Positions 1 to 9,586 of a stretch of DNA of 16,975 nucleotides are shown piece by piece. Source of the DNA: Gymnopus androsaceus JB14 (Eukaryota; Basidiomycota; Agaricomycetes; Agaricales; Omphalotaceae); assembly GCA_009733575.1 (NCBI GenBank), contig ML769707.1:59430-76404 (forward strand), read 5' to 3'. The notes beneath the pieces were generated by a model. That model saw only the letters and a list, made by a program, of their open reading frames with translations, had not been told where the DNA came from and ran no database searches. Position 1 is the first letter of the stretch; each line of letters begins with the position of its first letter. A program made the translations under genes and the position numbers.

Positions 1-974
1 CTTCGCTCTATCATGGCACACTTGTCTCTGCTGCATATTTTTATTGTTATCTATCTGGCGAGGGAAGTGTGTGGACTTCCGCACAAATCGCCGCAGGTCA
101 AGCGTATCGAAAGGCGAGGTTGTCGACTTGCTATAGTTATCTTGTCGTAATACCAACAGACTACAATCGTCATATACAACTACATTGTATGAAAAAGGCT
201 AAATGGGCGCAGATCAAACACATGCGTTTCCACGATCTTCAGCCTCGGACTGTGAAGCCCTTCTGCGACTCAGATGCTTCTCACACATGAAGTATCCATT
301 TTGGTCGCATAAGACTCCAATCGAACCGGCCATCCCTAGGATTATGTCTCCTGCCGAGCCAAATCGTTCGTATTGAGCATACCTTACTCGTCCTATGGAA
401 TCCCCGCCGTAACGAGCGCCATGTCCAGAAATTCGCGCTTGTTTGTGTCTCTCTCCCGCTGCCTGGAGAACTATTCTATGAACGCGCGTGGCAGGAACTC
501 AGCTAGGACGAGTCCACCCGGAAATGAACAAAGAGAAGGCTCGAACAATACACTACCATCGAAGTTGGGACTAATAGTACTTTTAGGGCAGATCGTTGAG
601 GCTTGGCAGGCTCATAACCCAGCGTCAAGCGCAGGGAAGAGCTTGGAGTTTACGGGGTTACGATTACAAAAGGAGAGAAAGAAAGGGAGATCACGGCGCA
701 ATCGTTCTGTTTATATATAAATCTCATTCTTCTTTGAATCTTATGTATTACTTTTGATGGGCTTTGATGATGTACAGAGGATAAGCCGGTCAGTGCTAGA
801 TCAACTGATTTCCCACTGCGTTTGTCTCTTATAATCAACTATTCATCAGCTCGTTCTTTCACTTATTTTCATTCTCACTCTAAAATTGAACATATGGGGC
901 TGTTTTTGACCCAAAACCTCTTGTTAAAGACACCTGCCAAGCCCAGAAATCCCACATATATAAATTACAAACAA
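1..974. other. No supportable gene
   Basis: This stretch holds only short open frames on either strand (for example 373-720 on the plus strand), with no recognisable domain, no convincing splice pattern and many stops. I see no inverted or tandem repeat of note. It may be flanking genomic DNA or decayed repeat sequence. Confidence 0.6.
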
Positions 975-1083
975 AGCCAAACATGTGCAAGCATCATCTG
1001 GACGAGCATGTGATGCGCTTACCCAAGCCCAAATCAACTACAGCCAAACATGTACAAGCATCGTCTGGACGAGCACGTGGTGC
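975..1083 (+). repeat. Diverged 42-bp direct repeat
   Basis: Two copies (975-1016 and 1042-1083) start 67 bp apart. They differ at only four positions, all transitions, and two of these differences are a CG in the second copy against CA or TG in the first. The first copy ends in a short inverted pair (GCATCA at its middle, TGATGC at its end). The repeat lies about 400 bp upstream of the transposase start, where sub-terminal repeats of a CACTA-like element could sit, but I did not find the motif at the other end of the gene block. Confidence 0.75.
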
Positions 1084-1456
1084 CTAACGACTCACGGTGA
1101 GTAGGCAAACAAGTTTGGTTCCATCTGGAGCTGAAGCCTAACTGTAGAGCACATGGTCTCTTATCTTAGATCACGCTGCTGATAGTTCTCAGTTTCCTTT
1201 GATGGCTTAATTTGCTTTTCGCCTGTGGGCTCTGGCATCCAAATTCGCTCTTCCCTTTCAAACCTCCTCGGAAAGATTCTCTCACTGAGTCACTTGGACA
1301 TTGAGGTAGCATATGCAACCCAACTGCTATGGCAATGTACAACTATTGCCATTTCTATCTCAAGCCTGGGTTTTTTCTCTAATACATAAATAGTGTGCAT
1401 TTTCACCTAGTCTTATGTGTATAAAGCTCCGTTGCATACCTATACACAGAGCTTCA
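1084..1456. other. Upstream region of the Plavaka gene, no gene seen
   Basis: No coding signal. A TATA-like CATAAATAG at about 1386-1394 lies some 65 bp before the ATG at 1457. An earlier in-frame ATG at 1415 would add 14 residues without family character, so 1457, directly before the zinc-finger-like motif, is the better start. Confidence 0.4.
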
Positions 1457-4400
1457 ATGTCTTACCAGTGCCCTGTCTGCAACAAGCTCTTCAGTAGGCC
1501 CCAAGATCGCACGAGCCATACTCGACTGAAGAAAGATGCCCCTCACCAGCAGTACCTTCGACAGCAGCAACAAAATGTGGTTGATCAGTTTTCTGCAACC
1601 ATGCAAGCTGCTACCTCTGCTGCTGTGAGTGATATCACACGCTTCCATCTTCCAGAAGAGCCGTACATCCACAGTAACGATGTGGATCAGGGTGATTTAC
1701 CTTCATCCAGAAGCATGGTCATAGATGTCGACTCCGACGACTCTGACGATGAACAGGGCATCATCCGTGAGCAAGAAGTGTTGGTAGAGGACTACGATAC
1801 CGACAGCGATACACAAGAGGGGCCTTTGGCAGCAGCTGTGCTTGCGCTGGGCGACCTTGACGTGGATGATCTACCAGAGGCTTTTCGATTTCTTGCCAGA
1901 CCTGGACTTAAACATGGCAGAGGGAGAAGCTGGTCCTGGACCTTCCACCGCTGAAAACAGACGGATTTGGCGTGCTCTTGTCGATGATGACAGATGAACG
2001 ATCGATATAGATGGCACCCAACTGCCGGTCAAGTTTATAGGCATGAGCCCACTATTCATGCTCGCTGGAAATCTCTGTTTGTTACAGGGACTGCAGCTAG
2101 TCAAGATTATGCACCATTCAACAGCCGAGTCGACTGGGAAATGGCGCAATGGGCAGTGAAGGAGAAGATCTCGCAGAAGTCATTTAATCGCCTTATGAAT
2201 ATTCCTCAGGTAATTCATTCATTTTTTCTCTCTCAATTTCCAAAGCAATGAATTGAAATTTGCTTCAGGTTAAGGAGAAGCTAGGGCTTTCCTTCTCGAG
2301 TGTACGATCCATGCTCGAAACCGTGGACTCTATACCAGAGCGATGTGGACCTTGGTTCACAAAACGACTCTCTTTTAAAGATCGACCCAGCGAGTTTTTT
2401 ACAATTTATCATCGCAATCCTATCGAAGCAATTAAGGCTCTTTGGGGAGATCCTGCATTGGCGAAGCACCTTGTTTATAAACCGGTCAAAATATTTCAAG
2501 GCAAAACTCACATCGAGGAACAACGGATCTATAACGAGATGTGGACCGGAGGGCTGTGGAATGCAGTGCAGGTATGTATTCGAATCGCTCCTTGTTCCAC
2601 GGCTAAACCTTTGTTAAAGGAAGTGCTTCCAGTTGGAGGAACTCTGGCCCCTGTGATCATTGCATCAGACAAAACGAGACTCACTCAATTCTCCGGAAAT
2701 AAATCAGCTTACCCCGTATACCTCACTATCGGAAATCTCCCCAAATCTCTCAGACGCAAGCCCAGCGCCAGAGCCTGCGTTTTGATTGCTTACCTTTCTG
2801 TTGACAAACCATCAGACGGTCTATCCAAAACGGCGCTTCGAGTACGGAATTACGAGCTGTTTCACAGGTCAATGGCGACCATCCTTGAGCCTCTCAAAGC
2901 CGCGGGAAAACCTAACGGACCTGGGGTAGAGATGGTTGGAGGCAATGGCGCGGTGAGGAGGGTATATCCAATCCTGTCAACTTATGTTGCGGACTACCCG
3001 GAGCAGTGTCTCATTACTTGCACAAAGAGTGGGACATGTCCGCGGTGCCGACAAAAAGCTGATGAACTCCAAGAATCTAGTCCGAGTGAAACTTCGGAAA
3101 CAAGGATGGACGGAGGGAGTCATCCGGGAGGCGCACAAAGCTTTTCGTCGAGGGAGGCGTAAGAGCGTACACACTACATGTACGGAATGTGATGTGGCCG
3201 GTGGAAATTATGACCCTTTCTGGGTTGGTTTCCCTTGTGTGGACATCCACCATCAGAAAAAACTGTTTTGGGCCCAGGAGGATCTAAGGTTACCTAGTCC
3301 TCTTAGGCAACCTGAGGCATCCTAGTTGGCCCAGGAAAAAGGGTAAAACTTTGGACACCTCAGGTATCCTAGTCATCCTAGGTGTCCTGGGAAATCCTGG
3401 GATGTCCTGGGGCATCCTGGGGCATCCTGAGGCATCCTAGGATAAAAGTTCCATCCCAGGATGCCTCAGGATGCCTCAGGATGCCCCAGGATGCCCCAGG
3501 ACATCCCAGGATCTCCCAGGAGACCTAGGATGACTAGGATACCTGAGGTGTCCAAAGTTTTACCCTTTTTCCTGGGCCAACAAGGATGTCTCAGGTTACC
3601 TAAGAGGACTAGGTGACCTTAGATCCTCCTGGCCCAAAACAGTTTTTGCTGATGACCATTGCATCTCTCCCGATATACTTCATCAACTGTACCAAGGAGT
3701 GCTAAAGCATCGTATTGGGTGGGTGCAGGAGGTAATGGGAGAGGACGAGTTAGATGCCAGGATTAGATGTCTTCCACCAGCGTGTGGAGTACGTCATTTC
3801 AAGGATGGGATTTCGAAACTAGCTCAAGTCTCGGGAACTGAACGGAAACATATTGCAAGGATTTTGCTTTCTTGTTTGGTTGGCAAGATTGATTCTGAAG
3901 GCATCAAAGCCTGCAGGAGTCTACTCAGCTTCATCCATCTCGCTCAGTACTCTTCACACGATGAAGAAACACTGCGCTATCTACAAGAAGAGTTAGACAA
4001 CTGGCACAACTACCGTTCATATTTCATTCGGAAAGACATTCAAGAGGATTTCAATATTCCCAAGTTTCATTCCCTCCTTCATTATATTGAATCCATTCGC
4101 TGGTTGGGCACTACTGATAACTACAACACAGAGATGTTCGAACACTTACACATTGACTTTGCCAAGGAAGGCTGGAAAGCCAGCAACAAGCGGGATCATT
4201 TCCCTCAAATGGTCAAGTGGCTCTCCAGGCAGGAAAAGATTGCGTCGTATGATTTCTACAGGTCTTGGCTGGATGAATCCAAGAGCAACGATGCTGGAAG
4301 TACAGAGGAGGAGCTACAGAGAGATGGTGAGGATGCGGGAACAAACACAGAGGAGGATACGGTTTTTGATGTTGCAAAGAGATCTGATCGAGTTGGAAAG

Positions 4401-5187
4401 GGTTATAATGCCTCTCCACCAATAAGAGGACAACTAATCTTGGCAAAATATCCCGCAGAATCGAAGAAAAGTTTAGCACAAATCCTTATCTCACATGCTG
4501 CTCCTGGGATTCTTAGCCCATTTAAAGCTGTTCTTGAATGCTTTTCTTCCCCTTGGCCGCCGAGTTCCAGATCAACTGGCGCTTGCCGGTACCCTCCCAT
4601 TTACCCAGTTGGATGTCTGGCACCGGTACAAGTTCTCACCGAGCAATCTATTCGATGACGATTTGGATGGGATACATGAAACCGTTAAGGCCATTCCCGT
4701 CTCCAGGCGCTCACACATTCCGCGATTCGATACTCTCATTGTAATGGTTGGCGATGATGCACAGTCAACTGCTCTTGATGGTACTGTATTCATTTCTTTG
4801 TTCCTACTGGATGCTAATGATACTAGACTGCAGAGTAGCCAGGCTGAGAGTAATCTTCCGCCTACCCACGACTGTTACTCGGAACGGTTTTCCTGAAGAT
4901 GCGCCTATGGAATGGCCTACAGAACCGTTGGCTTATGTGACTTGGTTCACTAACTTTACTTCACCGAGTCGGACACAGGCATGTACCGTGTCCAGCCTTC
5001 AAAAGATTCTAAGTATCAAGATCGGGCTGCGATCGTTTACCTCACAGATATTCGACAAAGCTGCATGCTCACGCCCAGCAGAGCTAACTGGGATCCATCT
5101 TGGACTACTAATAATATTCTTGACAGATGCGAGTCATTTTTTGTAAACAACATGCAGAGTAAATATAGCTACCAGACAATATATTGA
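1457..5187 (+). pseudogene. Plavaka-type DNA transposase, decayed and split by a MITE
   Basis: Remnant of a Plavaka transposase, a fungal RNase H-fold DDE enzyme related to the CACTA/EnSpm group that would cut and move its own element in the nucleus. The N-terminus has a C2H2-like finger (CPVC then H), followed by an acidic linker. The core reads through ASDKTRLTQFSGNKSAYPVY and TIGNLPKSLRRKPSAR (about 2660-2775), then PFWVGFPCVDIHH up to 3253, ISPDILHQLYQGVLKH after the MITE (3663 on) and NTEMFEHLHIDFAK (about 4120-4165). Candidate catalytic acids are D of SDKT, D of PDILH and E of NTEMFE. The C-terminal block LAYVTWFTNF and YRVQPS to ILDRCESFFVN ends at the TGA at 5185-5187. Introns: 2210-2268, 2572-2619, 4781-4835. 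Homology changes frame near 1905-1993 (an unrecognised intron is possible here), about 3105, 4548 and 4978, so the copy is dead. The family call is from memory of the conserved blocks. Confidence 0.85.
3251..3654. mobile_element. Foldback/MITE-like hairpin element inserted in the Plavaka gene
   Basis: A non-coding, almost fully palindromic element. The left arm (3251-3443) and right arm (3453-3654) pair around a loop of about 9 bases. The termini read CATCAGAAAAAACTGTTTTG on the left and, inverted, CATCAGCAAAAACTGTTTTG on the right. The direct repeat ACCAT flanks it (3249-3253 and 3655-3659), so the target duplication is ACCAT with uneven ends or AC with even CATCAG ends. Deleting element plus one duplicate joins DIHH to CISPDILHQL in frame, which fixes the insertion point. 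The inner arms consist of repeated CCTGGGGCATC/CCTGAGGCATC-like units of about 11 bp. It has no coding capacity and would depend on a transposase elsewhere. Confidence 0.88.
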
Positions 5188-5194
5188 ACTGAGT

Positions 5195-5239
5195 ATTGAA
5201 GAGTCGAGTCATGAAGAGTCAAGCCATGAAGAGTCGAGT
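5195..5239 (+). repeat. 15-bp tandem repeat, three copies
   Basis: Units 5195-5209, 5210-5224 and 5225-5239 follow the pattern CATGAAGAGTCRAGY with one to three changes each. The array sits between the stop of the Plavaka gene and the start of the next gene, within its presumed promoter. Confidence 0.8.
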
Positions 5240-5251
5240 CATAATGAGATG

Positions 5252-5259
5252 GGTATAAA
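5252..5259 (+). promoter_or_regulatory. Possible TATA-like element of the DUF6532-like gene
   Basis: GGTATAAA lies about 45 bp before the ATG at 5302 in an otherwise short (114 bp) gap between genes. This is pattern only; there is no transcript evidence. Confidence 0.3.
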
Positions 5260-5301
5260 CATCAGTTCATTTTGACTTGTCCTCTGTACATTCTACTCAT
5301 C

Positions 5302-7439
5302 ATGTCTACCTCTCAGAAGCCAAAGAAACCTTCGAAGCAATTGATCAAACCCAACTTACCCAACTCATGCTCGCCAAAGGATGATGCGGAAAATTCTTCT
5401 CAGCCTTCCAGGAAGCGTAAAAGCAATCATGGCAACTCTTCGCAACCTTCTAAGAAGTTGAAGACAAAATCGGGTGGTGAAGTGTTGAAACCCCTTACAT
5501 CTGTTGTTAACGGAGGTGGGAGTCGCTCAAATAGCCAGACAAATGGAACAACGACAGTAGCAGGTATGCTCTTGATTGTTTTTTTGTTCCAAAATAAATC
5601 TTATTCAATCTCTTCAAGGAAAGGCCACCGGAGAGTCCGTTCAATTGACCAATTATATGTCGACCCTCATCCATGCAGCTCCCGTGCCCCTCCCTCAAAG
5701 TATGTATCCTCTTTCAATTTGCGTGATACCTATTCTGATATTTCTTCTTTGAAGAGAATCAACTGAATGAGACTGAGATGAGTTTCTTGCAAGATGTCAG
5801 TAAAGGTGCATCTCGTTGTGTTGATTGTCCCTTTCCCTTGCTGATCTGCTTCTAGGGTCCAGCCAGAAAGACGATGAGCCCGTTTCGGATGACGATGACA
5901 ACGAAAGTGTTGAAAATGGGGAAGAAAATCGAGAAGACAATAATGAAGAGGATGAAGACAATGTACGTGTTATAATACTCTCCGTTTCTAATACCCTTTA
6001 TATGTATGACTGCTTTTACCTAGATCATGGTCGAGGATGTTAACCTCCCAAACTCTCAGAGAAGCAAGTCCGGGAAAGACAGGGGTTTGAGCTCCAAGGT
6101 CCTGCTTTCAGAATTTGCAAATCCTAAACTGGCTAGGTTGGCAAAACGCTGTGCTCGAATGGCAACGTGCACAGTCAACATGTGTCCAGAGGACCCCTTG
6201 TTTAGTTGGCCTACATTTACCGACGAAATAGAAAGGTTGGTGAAAGAGGGCAGGGGCGCTGATTTGGTTGAGTCTTTAAAGACAGTTAATGATGACCCGG
6301 AGGGAAGGGATAAACTTGTTAAGTTTGTAAGTATGCAGTTACTCTCTCGCCTTAGCCTAACCTAACATTCCTTTTATGAGATGAATTATGGGGCATCTGC
6401 TATTCGTTTAGACATTGGGAGAGAAACTCGTATCCGCACTGCCCAATACTTTGACATCCCTGGGACGCGAAGTTCCCAAGAAATTGTGTGTGCAAGTTAA
6501 TGACCTTTGAACTTCTTCCATATTCATCTTTTGCCTAGATATCTTTGGTCACATGGCTTCTCAAAGACCGGCGTTACCACCATTCTGGAGTGGACTTAGA
6601 GGTTTGCTTATTCTCATAGCTAAGTATTTTGGTATTAATTAATCATTGTCACTATCAGACTAGGACAAACGACCGTTTCCCTTTTCGTTCACCCCTAATT
6701 GGCCAGCTATTACGTGGATACTTCATTGAAAACAAACCCAAGCAGGATTCGGTGCTAGTTCAGCAACTCCACCGAGAAAAATGTATCCCCATTCCCTTGA
6801 TTATCATGATTGTTGTTTTGGTATGTCTGAATTCATTGATAAGCCTGTCTAAATGCTCACTACTCTTGCAATGTACAAAGATAGGCCACGTTCTGCAAGA
6901 ATATGCATCTGGTTATAGAATGGATCATCCATTCTCAGCTACTAATCTAGCCAGCCAGTGAAGTCTTCATGATCTATGCTGTGTGGCTCCCTTTCTAATG
7001 TTTGTGAATAGCTACCGCGCCGTGACAAATACAATGACCAACCTCCAGGAGTTGTCAGCTGACTATGTTGACCTCTTACAAACTGAGTTATACGAAGCGA
7101 TGTTGTGAGTGTTGTGAAAACGTCATCATAATTGTTGCACTCATTCCTTTCTGCCTTTCTAGAACCGCTGGGCCTGACATTGTTCCTTCCCAGACATATG
7201 ACTATGCTGACTTGAATGCATTTGCTGCAAGCGCAAAGTCATCTGCCATTGGTCAGGGAGGTACCGACGCCGACAATGGTGACAGCAATGGCAACAATAA
7301 CAATAACAATGGCAATGACGACAATGGCAATGGCGGGGGAAATGGCAATAGCAGCAGTGAGGTCAATGGTAGCAATGGCAATGGCAATGGCTCTAGCAAT
7401 GGTGAGGAAAATGGTAATAGCAACGGAGATGCTGAATAA
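5302..7439 (+). CDS. DUF6532-like protein with acidic linker and Asn/Gly-rich tail
   Basis: Eleven exons (5302-5563, 5619-5699, 5755-5805, 5856-5962, 6024-6326, 6412-6489, 6539-6601, 6659-6820, 6881-6957, 7012-7104, 7163-7439) join with ten 49-85 bp GT-AG introns into 1554 nt, exactly 518 codons with the stop. The lysine/serine-rich N-terminus has nuclear-localisation-like SRKRK (residues 36-40) and SKKLKTK (50-56). An Asp/Glu-rich stretch covers about 132-166. The core, about 180-425, includes LARLAKRCARMATCTVNMCP, RSPLIGQLLRGYF and IGHVLQEYASGYRMDHPFSA. It resembles DUF6532, a basidiomycete domain of unknown function; I recall the pattern (conserved P-L/I then FF/YF, then a W/Y-x-S/T-G helix) and could not search it. 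The tail from about 455 to 517 is Asn/Gly/Ser-rich. The ATG at 5302 is chosen as the first in frame. The intact frame contrasts with the broken gene upstream. No catalytic motif is seen. Confidence 0.75.
7273..7436 (+). repeat. AAT-GGC hexamer tract encoding the Asn/Gly tail
   Basis: Impure repetition of AATGGC, AATGGT, AACAAT and AGCAAT codon pairs inside the last exon of the DUF6532-like gene. It stays in frame to the TAA at 7437-7439. Such tracts commonly grow by slippage. Confidence 0.8.
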
Positions 7440-7754
7440 TGGGTGATGATAGCTGGCTTGTTTATCTGCTATTTTTCAATTAGATAGGTATGTACATACA
7501 TGGCGCAATCAATATATAGATGCTTCGAATGTTATAATGAATGCCTTATTTTGAACCAATCAATTCTTTGATTACAATGAATCAAAGCTTACAATATTAC
7601 ATCTTTGGGCAATCAATATTGCTTTGAAGGATATTTAGTGTATACATATACTGCTAGGAGGTTGCATTAGGCATTATACACAGATCTCCGAGAAAAAACC
7701 AATAATACATCCATTCATTCAGATGATAACCTCAAGTCCTTGCAGGTGTTTATA
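7440..7754. other. Intergenic, no gene seen
   Basis: AT-rich 3' flank of the DUF6532-like gene with no open frame of note. It probably holds its 3' untranslated region; no distinct poly(A) signal can be assigned. Confidence 0.5.
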
Positions 7755-7829
7755 GGAATACCCTAGGGATACCCAGGAATACCCTAGGGATACCCAGGAA
7801 TACCCTAGGGATACCCTAGGGATACCCAA
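7755..7829 (+). repeat. 21-bp CCCTAGGG minisatellite
   Basis: Three and a half units of GGAATACCCTAGGGATACCC plus A, starting at 7755, 7776 and 7797, the last followed by a shortened unit. Each unit has the palindrome ATCCCTAGGGTAT on the minus strand, so the array can fold. The CCTAGG core is shared with the arms of the hairpin element at 3251-3654. Confidence 0.85.
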
Positions 7830-7893
7830 GAATTTCCAATGGCAAATAAACATATCGCCCAATGCATTCAAGATCACTTGAGATACATATTGA

Positions 7894-8053
7894 ATGTTTT
7901 TCAGAGACCCTGAAAATGCCTCTATTCACTCCGTAATTCCTCCTCCGTTCAGTGCAGAAGCCTTCAAAAGCAGCATAGAAACCTTGAGAAGTCCTTGCTT
8001 GTCTCTGGAGGATCATAAAGTTGGTTTCAGCATACTGTTTTTGAATGTTCTTA
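7894..8053 (+). CDS. Possible 5' exon of the proline-rich gene
   Basis: An open stretch starting ATG at 7894 encodes about 53 residues with a protein-like middle (SIHSVIPPPFSAEAFKSS, then LRSPCLSLEDHK). Cutting at the GT of 8054-8055 would leave one base that fits the phase of the exon beginning at 8397 and give a 343-bp intron, long for this locus. That intron would hold the CCTAGG-like tract at 8220-8370. The donor (GTGTTT) is poor and the start uncertain, so this exon is a suggestion. Confidence 0.25.
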
Positions 8054-8219
8054 GTGTTTTTTTGCTAGCCTTAAGCTCTGATAGGGTGCCGACAGAGTAG
8101 CCTTGGCAATATTCAGGCCATACTAAAGTGTCTTCAATAGACTTGTTATTTCCCTTGGGCCAGCATTGGTTCCCTGTGCTACTTCCAGGTTAAGTCTGCC
8201 CTTCCATTTGGACAACTAA

Positions 8220-8370
8220 AATTAAACAAGGGGACTTTAAGTATCTCTTGGCTAACCCTAGTCCCCATAGGAAATGGGGGGTGTCCCTTGGGACCCTCAG
8301 GGAGCTTAGGGAGCCTGGGCTCTCTGGGTGTCCCAGGCACACTGAGGGTATCTAGGTTTGACTTAAATTT
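8220..8370. repeat. Low-complexity CCTAGG/CCCTNAGGG-rich hairpin tract
   Basis: Dense, short, imperfect inverted repeats: CCCCAT facing ATGGGG, plus a series of GGGAC, CCCTCAGGG, TTAGGGAG and GTGTCCC motifs. It resembles in composition the hairpin element at 3251-3654 and the 21-bp array at 7755-7829. I could not define terminal repeats or a target duplication, so calling it a degenerate copy of the same element type is inference. Confidence 0.45.
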
Positions 8371-8396
8371 CCCTAGGCAATAGGGTACTTTTGCAG

Positions 8397-9502
8397 ATGT
8401 TGTTAACTCTCTTGGTTGTTGTTTACCTATTGCCTTGGCCGTTGTTGCCACCACTCGTCATCCATTCACAAAGAAGCTGGAAACCCAATTGTGAATTTGT
8501 TCATGTATTTGCTGCCCATTCCTGAATTTGTTTCTTCCAGAGCACATTATGGTACCAACCAAGCAGGGCTAACGTTCAACCTAGCAAACTCTTCTTTTGA
8601 AAACAATGTCATAATTCCATTTGTGTCATTTGCAACCGGCGTGCTACGTGAGTTTTTCACTGTTGGATTATTCTCCTACTGACCTTTTTGTAGCAAAGCC
8701 GAAGAAGTCGAAGAAGGGCACCACATCAGTGGCTGCAATTGATCCTACTCCAGCCAGTCTGACTGGTGATTCTGCTCCAGTGGTTCCTCCTGTTGCACCA
8801 TTGCCTACTACTCCAGCGGGTCCTCCTGGTGATTCTACTCCAGCTGCTCCATTTCCTCCTTGCACTCCTACTCCAGCGGGTCCTCCTGTTGCACCATTGC
8901 CTACTACTCCAGCAGGTTCGCCTGTTGCACCATTGCCTCCTGGTGATCCTACTCCAGCTGCTCCATTTCCTCCTTGCACTCCTACTCCAGTGGGTCCTCC
9001 TGTTGCACCATTGCCTACTACTCCAGCAGGTCCGCCTGTTGCACCATTGCCTCCTGGTGATCCTACTCCAGCTGCTCCATTTTCTCCTTGCGCTCCTACT
9101 CCAGTGAGTCCCGCTGTTGATCCAGCTGGCATTCCTCGAGCACCACCCAGTCCTTCTGCAGCTAAGGTTGGTGCTATCGATCCCATCTTGTTCACACTGG
9201 AGTTCAACCCTCAGCAGCTAGCTCCGGAGTGTTCGCCAACTCCTATCCCGTTGCAGCAACAGTTAGATGCCTCTCAGAGGATGGAGATAGTCTCTGAAGC
9301 ATCCAAAAAACAAAAGCGCTCTTCCAAGCAGTCGATGAAGAAGCAAGCTGCAAAGGTCGGAGAGGTGATAGAGGTTGGGGATGTCGGGAAGGAAAATGTA
9401 CCTTCAATTCAGTTTGAAAGCACTACTCCTGGCCATAACTGTCCAAACCGTCGTGCACAGATTCCCAGAGTACTTGTGGCCCCGGAAACCCTTGATGAAT
9501 GA
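8397..9502 (+). CDS. Proline-rich protein of unknown function, 5' end unresolved, probably truncated
   Basis: Exons 8397-8490, 8541-8647 and 8694-9502 join in phase across introns of 50 bp (GTGAAT to TTCTTCCAG) and 46 bp (GTGAGT to TTTTTGTAG). The first part reads VVNSLGCCLPIALAVVATTR, partly hydrophobic, then TFNLANSSFENNVIIPFVSF. A basic PKPKKSKKG motif follows, then a proline/alanine-rich repeat region (8791-9114), then a Lys-rich segment (KKQKRSSKQSMKKQ) that may be a nuclear signal. I recognise no family. After the TGA at 9500-9502 the same frame stays open for 27 more codons with an acidic end (KYAEDADDDCEEGTSK) up to 9586, so the TGA may be a nonsense change from CGA. The upstream start is not visible; acceptor TTTTGCAG precedes 8397. 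It follows the DUF6532-like gene on the same strand. Confidence 0.5.
8791..9114 (+). repeat. 114-bp in-frame proline/alanine-rich tandem repeat
   Basis: Two near-identical 114-bp units (8887-9000, 9001-9114) are preceded by a related 96-bp unit (8791-8886). Each encodes 32-38 residues built from PPVAPLPTTPAG and PGDPTPAAPFPPCTPTP. Unit lengths are multiples of three, so copy-number change keeps the frame. Each full unit carries one cysteine. Confidence 0.9.
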
Positions 9503-9586
9503 GACCGCCATCTGGGGTTGGGGAAATATGCTGAGGATGCTGATGATGACTGTGAAGAAGGAACCTCTAAGTGTGTAAAACACTGA

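Noticed and set aside
373..720. 115-residue plus-strand frame
   Set aside because: Basic, low-information sequence with no domain; it starts at a non-ATG codon and has no splice partners.
4213..4793. Minus-strand frames opposite the transposase
   Set aside because: Antisense shadows of the conserved transposase coding sequence.
7755..7829. CRISPR-like array
   Set aside because: The repeats are contiguous 21-bp units without unique spacers, in a fungal sequence; it is a minisatellite.
8766..9107. Leucine-rich plus-strand frame overlapping the proline-rich repeat
   Set aside because: A shifted reading of the same tandem repeat; it is confined to the repeat and does not continue into the flanking exons.
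8668..9207. 179-residue minus-strand frame with collagen-like Gly-rich repeats
   Set aside because: It is the reverse reading of the proline-rich repeat of the plus-strand gene, whose frame is joined by two canonical introns to further exons. Gly triplets are the complement of Pro codons.
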